Below, piece by piece: positions 59,935 through 64,000 of a DNA stretch of 64,000 bases. Positions within the stretch are counted from its first letter, which is position 1. Every line of letters starts with the position of its first letter. The translations under genes were made by a program, and so were the position numbers. The notes below the pieces were generated by a model. It was not told the origin of the DNA. It made no database searches and saw nothing but the letters and a program-made list of their open reading frames with translations. The stretch spans positions 496,001 to 560,000 of the forward strand of contig NZ_FOVU01000005.1 in NCBI RefSeq assembly GCF_900115265.1, read 5' to 3'. This stretch comes from Bradyrhizobium sp. Ghvi. GTDB lineage: Bacteria; Pseudomonadota; Alphaproteobacteria; Rhizobiales; Xanthobacteraceae.

Positions 59935-60800
59935 GCGGATTGGAGCTGCCTTTTCTTCGAGCCGCCATCTAAGGAGCAGCAAGCGGGTCTCCAGATTGTC
60001 CTTGAGATCAGGCAACCTCAATTCATCGGCAAGCCGGGCAATGCGATAGCTGCGTGTGCACAGAAATTCGAGGCCTGTGGGGAGTCTGCTGCCTGCGAGC
60101 GGCAAATGCAGGCTTGTGCGCAATCGGCGGCGCTGGCAAACGCGAAAAACTTCAAGCCGCCAACGGCAGGCGTGAAGCCTGATTTGACGAGGTTTGTCGA
60201 TTTCAACACGCCGTTCGTTGCGGATGTCCGCAATCAGCATGGGTGCGTTGGGAGTGGCCATGTCCGCGTGAGCGATCGTCTCAAGGGAAGAGAGCTTGAT
60301 TCCGTCAAAGGCTGGTTCGACATCAGTGGAGAGATCACGGGAGATGCAATCCTTCCCGCTCTCGAAAAGACAAACGACACCAACGATTTCTGCGGCACCA
60401 AGATTAGCGTGAACACCAAGGACAAGACTTACAACATCCATCTGCGCTTCTTGGCCGAGGCAAACACCACGATCGATATCCGCAGCATATTTGCACCCTT
60501 GGTAAGAAATAACGGCAAATTGAGAATCCTTGGGAGCGACCTCGCCGAATTGAACTTCGCAAACAACTCGTTGCCCTCGACAGGATTCGTAAGCGGCGAG
60601 GGCATGGTTCAGTCCGGGATGTACACGATTGCTGTAAGCTGGACCTTGAACCAACATCATCGGCGATCGAAGCTGCGCCCACAACAACGCCCGCCGTCAC
60701 ACATAAACGGCTGGCTCCTGCGTCGGGATGTCTTTTGGACAAAGACAAGAAGAAGTGTCTCAATGACAAGGGTGTAGATACCTTGTTGAAGACAAACTGA
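59935..60800 (+). pseudogene. Broken hypothetical gene, cysteine-rich, with a probable frameshift
   Basis: From about 59935 the frame encodes a protein-like sequence with several cysteines (AACAQKFEACGESAACERQMQACAQ) and a beta-rich body (GCVGSGHVRVSDRL, GTKISVNTKDKTYNIHLRFL). It has no start codon before an ATG at 60106, and an in-frame TAA lies at 59932. After SWTLN near 60646 the frame degenerates into an arginine-rich tail. The -1 frame from 60648 gives a coherent ending (EPTSSAIEAAPTTTPAV, then SGCLLDKDKKKCLNDKG) that stops at 60798-60800. Thus the gene seems truncated at its 5' end and frameshifted. I do not recognise the family. Confidence 0.5.
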
Positions 60801-61045
60801 GGATCAAATCGGCGGAGGAAACGGATGCGCGCGCCACCGTGCCGCCCGCCCCGAAAGCCCCAGCATCGCACAGTGCCATTGTTTTGCCCGACGGGTCAAA
60901 CGAAATTCGTTAAAAACGAAATTGCGGCGATCTGAATTGCGGCCCGACTTGTGCCGGCGAGCAACCGCGCTTCTACTGTGCATGGGGTTGTTTTTCATTT
61001 TTTGCAGGAGAGGCCCAAGGCGGACGGGCAGGCTGCGTGCGCCGA
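60801..61045. other. Non-coding stretch between the broken gene and the hpnH terminator
   Basis: No gene is supported. It contains the second diverged direct repeat (60851-60948) with a short inverted CGAAATTCGTT/AACGAAATT element. Confidence 0.55.
60851..60948. repeat. Diverged direct repeat, copy 2
   Basis: It matches 59603-59704 in order and orientation, with blocks CGAAAGCC, CAGTGCCA, GGGTCAAA, TTCGTTAAAAACGAAAT and CTGAATTGCGGCCCGACT. Together the pair bounds the broken gene. Confidence 0.5.
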
Positions 61046-61084
61046 GCAAAACAAAAGGCCCGATCGCCATCGGCGACCGGGCCT
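61046..61084 (-). terminator. Terminator after hpnH
   Basis: On the minus strand AGGCCCGG(T) and (A)TCGGGCCT pair around CGCCGATGGCG and run into TTTGTTTTG. It is an inverted near-copy of the hpnG terminator at 57777. Confidence 0.9.
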
Positions 61085-61109
61085 CGTTCGTTCGTGCCGA
61101 CTGGCGCGC

Positions 61110-62270
61110 TTACGCGGCCGTCGAAGCCTTTCGCGCCGCCTTCGCCGCGGCCGCTTCGGCTTCGTCCTTGCGGATCTCGGAGAGCTTCTTCTGGACCTGC
61201 TCGGAGAAGATGTACTGCGCCGGGCGCTGCTTCGACATGTCGATCTCCGGCGCCATCGGACCCGTGGTCTTGATGCCGCGCAGCGACACCCACATCGCCT
61301 TCAGCGGGTTGTTGAGGGCGGCGGTCGCGGCCGTCGGCTCGTAGCCGCAATGCGCCATACAGTCGGCGCACTTCTCGTAGCGACCGGTGCCGTAGCTGTC
61401 CCAGTCGGTCGTCTCCATCAGCTCCTTGAAGGTTTTTGCGTAGCCTTCACCGAGCAGGTAGCACGGCTTCTGCCAGCCGAAGATGTTGCGCGCCGGCATG
61501 CCCCACGGCGTGCACTCGTATTCCTGGTTGCCGGCGAGGAAGTCGAGGAACAGGCCGGAGTGCATGAAATTCCACTTCTTGCCCTTGCCGAGCGCAAAGA
61601 CGTCGCGGAACAGCTTCTTGGTCTTGGTGCGGTTGAGGAAGTGCTCCTGGTCCGGCGCGCGCTCATAGGCGTAGCCGGGCGACATCGAGACGCCGACGCC
61701 GAGCTCGACGGTGAGGTCGAGGAATTTCGCGATCTCCTCGGCCGGGTGGCCGTCGAAGATGGTGGCGTTGACGTTGACGGTGAAGCCGCGCGCCTTGGCT
61801 GCCTTGATCGCCGACACGGCACGGTCGAACACGCCCTGCTGCGACACGGCCTTGTCGTGATGGTCACGCAGGCCGTCGAGATGCACGGAGAAGAACAGGT
61901 AGGGCGAGGGCTCGAACAGGTCGAGCTTCTTCTCGAGCAGCAGCGCGTTGGTGCAGAGCGAGACGAACTTCTTGCGGGCGACGAGGCCGCGCACGATTTC
62001 GCCGATCTCCTTGTGGATCAGCGGCTCGCCGCCGGGAATGGCCACCATCGGCGCGCCGCACTCGTCGGCCGCGTCCCAGCACTCCTGCGCCGTCATGCGG
62101 CGGTTGAGGATCGCATCCGGATAGTCGATCTTGCCGCAGCCGACGCAGGCGAGGTTGCAGCGGAACAGCGGCTCCAGCATCAGCACGAGCGGATAGCGTT
62201 TGCGGCCAAGCAGTTTCTGCTTGAGCAAATAGCCGCCGATACGCATTTCCTTGAAGAAGGGGATTGCCAT
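61110..62270 (-). CDS. hpnH: Hopanoid biosynthesis radical SAM protein, adenosylhopane synthase
   Basis: This 386-residue radical SAM enzyme adds the 5'-deoxyadenosyl group to diploptene, the first step of side-chain extension. The cluster cysteines are C38, C42 and C45 (FRCNLACVGCGK), followed by PGGEPLIHKEIG and the SAM-binding segments. The C-terminal CADCMAHCGYEP region has further cysteines that probably extend the metal site. The C-terminus is a lysine/alanine-rich tail (KDEAEAAAAKAARKAS). It lies 34 bases after ispH on the same strand, so the two form one leftward operon. Confidence 0.95.
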   Translation of the reverse strand: MAIPFFKEMRIGGYLLKQKLLGRKRYPLVLMLEPLFRCNLACVGCGKIDYPDAILNRRMTAQECWDAADECGAPMVAIPGGEPLIHKEIGEIVRGLVARKKFVSLCTNALLLEKKLDLFEPSPYLFFSVHLDGLRDHHDKAVSQQGVFDRAVSAIKAAKARGFTVNVNATIFDGHPAEEIAKFLDLTVELGVGVSMSPGYAYERAPDQEHFLNRTKTKKLFRDVFALGKGKKWNFMHSGLFLDFLAGNQEYECTPWGMPARNIFGWQKPCYLLGEGYAKTFKELMETTDWDSYGTGRYEKCADCMAHCGYEPTAATAALNNPLKAMWVSLRGIKTTGPMAPEIDMSKQRPAQYIFSEQVQKKLSEIRKDEAEAAAAKAARKASTAA

Positions 62271-62304
62271 TACACGTTTCTTTCTGGGCTTGAAATTCGG
62301 TTGG

Positions 62305-63231
62305 TCAGCCTGCAGCCAACTCGGCCGGAAGCCTGAATTCGATGTTTTCCTCGCGGCCGGGGAGCACCGAGACCGTCACCGGTCCGATCCGCCGCAGCGC
62401 TTCGATCACGTCATCCACCAGCACCTCGGGCGCCGAGGCGCCGGCCGTGAGGCCGACGGTCCTGGCACCTTTCAACCACTCCGGATTGAGCTCGCGGCCA
62501 TCGGCGATCAAATAACTCGCGACGCCGGCCTCGGTGCCGATTTCGCGGAGCCGGTTCGAATTCGAGCTATTGGCGGCGCCCACCACCAAGATCACGTCAA
62601 CCAGCTTGCTCAAGTCCCTTACCGCAGTTTGGCGGTTCTGTGTCGCATAGCAGATATCCCGGATGTCAGGGCCTTGAATATCTGTAAATTTGGCTTGAAG
62701 AGCCCCGATAATGTCCCTTGTGTCGTCGACCGACAGGGTGGTCTGGGTGATGTAGGCCACTGGCGTATCTGCCGGCAGCGCCAGGGCCTTGGCCTCCTCG
62801 ACGCTCTGGACCAGGACAACCGGCCCTGGAACCTGGCCCATCGTGCCCTCAACCTCGGGGTGGTCGGCATGGCCGATCAGGATCAGGGTCCGGCCCTTGG
62901 ATATATAGCGCTTCCCCTGATTGTGAACTTTCGTGACCAGGGGGCAGGTGGCATTCAGCACCGGCAGGTCGCGCGCGGCGGCCTCTTCCTCGACGCTGCG
63001 GGCGACGCCATGGGCGCTGAAAACGGTCACGGCCTTCGGCGGAACCTCGGACAGCTCCTCGACGAAGATCGCGCCCTTGTTCTTCAGGCTCTCGACCACG
63101 TACTTGTTGTGGACGATCTCATGGCGCACGTAGACCGGCGGGCCGTATTTCTCCAGCGCCCGCTCCACGATCTCGATTGCGCGCACTACGCCCGCGCAAA
63201 AGCCGCGCGGCTGCGCCAGATAAACTTCCAT
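62305..63231 (-). CDS. ispH: 4-hydroxy-3-methylbut-2-enyl diphosphate reductase
   Basis: This 308-residue iron-sulphur enzyme makes IPP and DMAPP in the last step of the MEP pathway. The three cluster cysteines are C12 (RGFCAGV), C96 (NATCPLV) and C194 (RDICYAT), and the substrate motifs SAHGV, GHADHPE and NSSNS are intact. The ATG at 63231 gives the standard MEVYLAQPRGFCAG start; an upstream in-frame TTG at 63249 adds six residues. It is co-transcribed with hpnH and divergent from hpnN. Its placement supplies precursor for hopanoid synthesis. If another copy exists elsewhere, it may be a locus-specific paralogue. Confidence 0.95.
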   Translation of the reverse strand: MEVYLAQPRGFCAGVVRAIEIVERALEKYGPPVYVRHEIVHNKYVVESLKNKGAIFVEELSEVPPKAVTVFSAHGVARSVEEEAAARDLPVLNATCPLVTKVHNQGKRYISKGRTLILIGHADHPEVEGTMGQVPGPVVLVQSVEEAKALALPADTPVAYITQTTLSVDDTRDIIGALQAKFTDIQGPDIRDICYATQNRQTAVRDLSKLVDVILVVGAANSSNSNRLREIGTEAGVASYLIADGRELNPEWLKGARTVGLTAGASAPEVLVDDVIEALRRIGPVTVSVLPGREENIEFRLPAELAAG

Positions 63232-63694
63232 TGGACGCCCATCACGCAAGTTGCACCAATCCGCTCAACTGTCCCCTCAGCACCCCGCTAGCGGCGCATG
63301 CTGTACGGGGCGAATATTGCAATAACCGCACCATTGGTTTCGCGACCGCGGTAACGGCCCACCCCATATGGGGTTCCGGCACCACTTTGTGTCAAAAAAT
63401 CGGCAACCAGGAAAGGTGGGAATGTTCCAGCGGGCCCGGGGAGGGTCGATTTCCGGGTATTATAATGCGGCATTTCGGGCGGGCAAGACGACGACATCCG
63501 TGCTCACCCCTTCGTCACTTTACCGCCTCAAGTCGGCGGCTATACCGGCCGCCCGCATGATTTTGCCATCGTCTTTCACCGTTTACCTCGAACCTTTTCC
63601 GGTGAGACGACCCAAAACGGCAATAGGTTTCGCCGGGGAACTCCGCTAAACAGCGGGCGTTTCCGGCAAGCCGTTAACACTAGAAAGAAAAGAT
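63232..63694. promoter_or_regulatory. Divergent ispH/hpnN intergenic region
   Basis: This 463-base gap has no supportable gene and should hold promoters for ispH-hpnH leftward and hpnN rightward. It contains a perfect 14-base palindrome ACCCCATATGGGGT at 63361-63374 and a small hairpin CCGCT/AGCGG near 63642-63655. Confidence 0.6.
63361..63374. promoter_or_regulatory. Perfect palindrome in the ispH/hpnN promoter region
   Basis: ACCCCATATGGGGT is a perfect inverted repeat, about 130 bases from ispH. A near-match lies upstream of hpnC. It could be a dimeric regulator site, but the same core also occurs in a repeat at 29726-29867. Confidence 0.4.
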
Positions 63695-64000
63695 GTGCTG
63701 CAGAGCGTAGTCGTTGCCATCGTCAGGGCCTGTACCCGGTTTGCCTCCCTCGTCGTCGTTCTCGGGCTCCTGCTGGCGGTGGGGGCGGGCTATTACACGT
63801 CCCGGCACTTCGCCATCAACACCGACATCAACTCCCTGATTGCCCAGAATCTGGACTGGCGGCAGCGCGACCAGCAATTCGACCGCGCCTTCGACCGCGA
63901 CGCGACGATTCTCGCGGTCGTCGAGGCCAAGACGCCGGAGATGGCGACCGCAGCGTCCGACGCGCTTTACGCGAGGCTGAAGGACGACAAGGCCAACTTC
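63695..64000 (+). CDS. hpnN: Hopanoid transporter HpnN (3' end missing)
   Basis: The first 102 residues are visible; the gene runs off the window. It starts on a GTG at 63695 (MLQSVVVAIVRACTRF), with a hydrophobic segment at about residues 17-33 (SLVVVLGLLLAVGAGY). The start of the periplasmic loop is SRHFAINTDINSLIAQNLDWRQRDQQFDRAF. This matches the N-terminus of HpnN, the RND-type transporter that moves hopanoids to the outer membrane. A weak AGAAAGAAAAG precedes the start. An ATG at 63693 is out of frame and hits a stop within a few codons. The gene is divergent from ispH. Confidence 0.85.
   Translation, partial: MLQSVVVAIVRACTRFASLVVVLGLLLAVGAGYYTSRHFAINTDINSLIAQNLDWRQRDQQFDRAFDRDATILAVVEAKTPEMATAASDALYARLKDDKANF

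Noticed and set aside
60640..60655. Programmed -1 frameshift in the broken gene
   Set aside because: No slippery heptamer of the X XXY YYZ type and no downstream stem are seen at the switch point, so mutation or sequence error is more likely.
59866..60687. Minus-strand frame of 273 codons opposite the broken gene
   Set aside because: The plus strand gives the more protein-like sequence with clustered cysteines and a coherent ending after one frameshift. The minus-strand product has no recognisable domain. I remain uncertain because both lack homologues that I can name.
1..64000. CRISPR arrays, tRNA or rRNA genes, prophage or insertion-sequence transposases
   Set aside because: I found no regularly spaced short direct repeats, no tRNA cloverleaf-like sequences and no transposase or phage proteins. 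A covariance-model search would be needed to exclude small structured RNAs.

Overview
The window looks like chromosomal DNA of a Bradyrhizobium-type alphaproteobacterium. The evidence is the high GC content with strongly GC-biased third codon positions, a hopanoid locus that includes a 2-methylhopanoid methylase gene, many duplicated acyl-CoA catabolism genes, and several families of long palindromic intergenic repeats. This is an inference from gene content; no rRNA or tRNA gene is present to confirm it. I see no prophage, transposase, CRISPR array or plasmid function.

Layout. 1-8000: fatty or acyl-CoA catabolism (PaaG-like hydratase/isomerase end, phosphotransferase-fold protein with DUF6285 partner, two enoyl-CoA hydratases, acyl-CoA dehydrogenase, DECR-type reductase, acyl-CoA synthetase). 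8240-11544: YccF membrane protein and PEP carboxylase. 11615-14227: a minus-strand trio of SDR, SCP-x-like thiolase and OB-fold zinc-ribbon protein. 14405-18060: amidase/DUF2848 pair, then a 2-oxoglutarate oxygenase next to alkB. 18117-27659: homoprotocatechuate (3,4-dihydroxyphenylacetate) meta-cleavage cluster, with hpaH-hpaF-hpaE-hpaD-FAH-TPP enzyme leftward and hpaR and hpaI rightward, followed by an altronate/galactarate dehydratase-like gene. 27903-29703: an Aer-like PAS protein coupled to a chemoreceptor, resembling bipartite CetB/CetA. 29978-36672: two transglutaminases flanking an ATP-grasp/alpha-E fusion, a conserved but functionally unresolved neighbourhood. 37024-41819: HD hydrolase, alpha/beta hydrolase, and folE - Rieske/FAD reductase - HdeD. 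42032-43762: a second chemoreceptor.

44080-64000 is a hopanoid region. It starts with eutB, hpnP and eutC (a cobalamin-dependent methylase between the two subunits of a cobalamin-dependent lyase), then an MMPL/RND exporter, two small secreted proteins, hpnC-hpnD-hpnE-shc-hpnG, an accessory stretch (TRIC-like channel, HAD hydrolase, a broken gene, diverged repeats), then leftward ispH-hpnH and, divergently, the start of hpnN, which runs off the end. IspH supplies isoprenoid precursor. HpnC, HpnD and HpnE make squalene from farnesyl diphosphate, Shc cyclises it to hopene, HpnH adds adenosine, HpnG removes adenine, HpnP methylates C-2, and HpnN carries hopanoids to the outer membrane.

No single gene set here is clearly new. 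The best candidates for unexplained biology are the transglutaminase/ATP-grasp/alpha-E operon, the split aerotaxis pair, the 2OG-oxygenase/AlkB pair, the TPP enzyme at the end of the homoprotocatechuate operon, and the accessory island and small secreted proteins inside the hopanoid locus.
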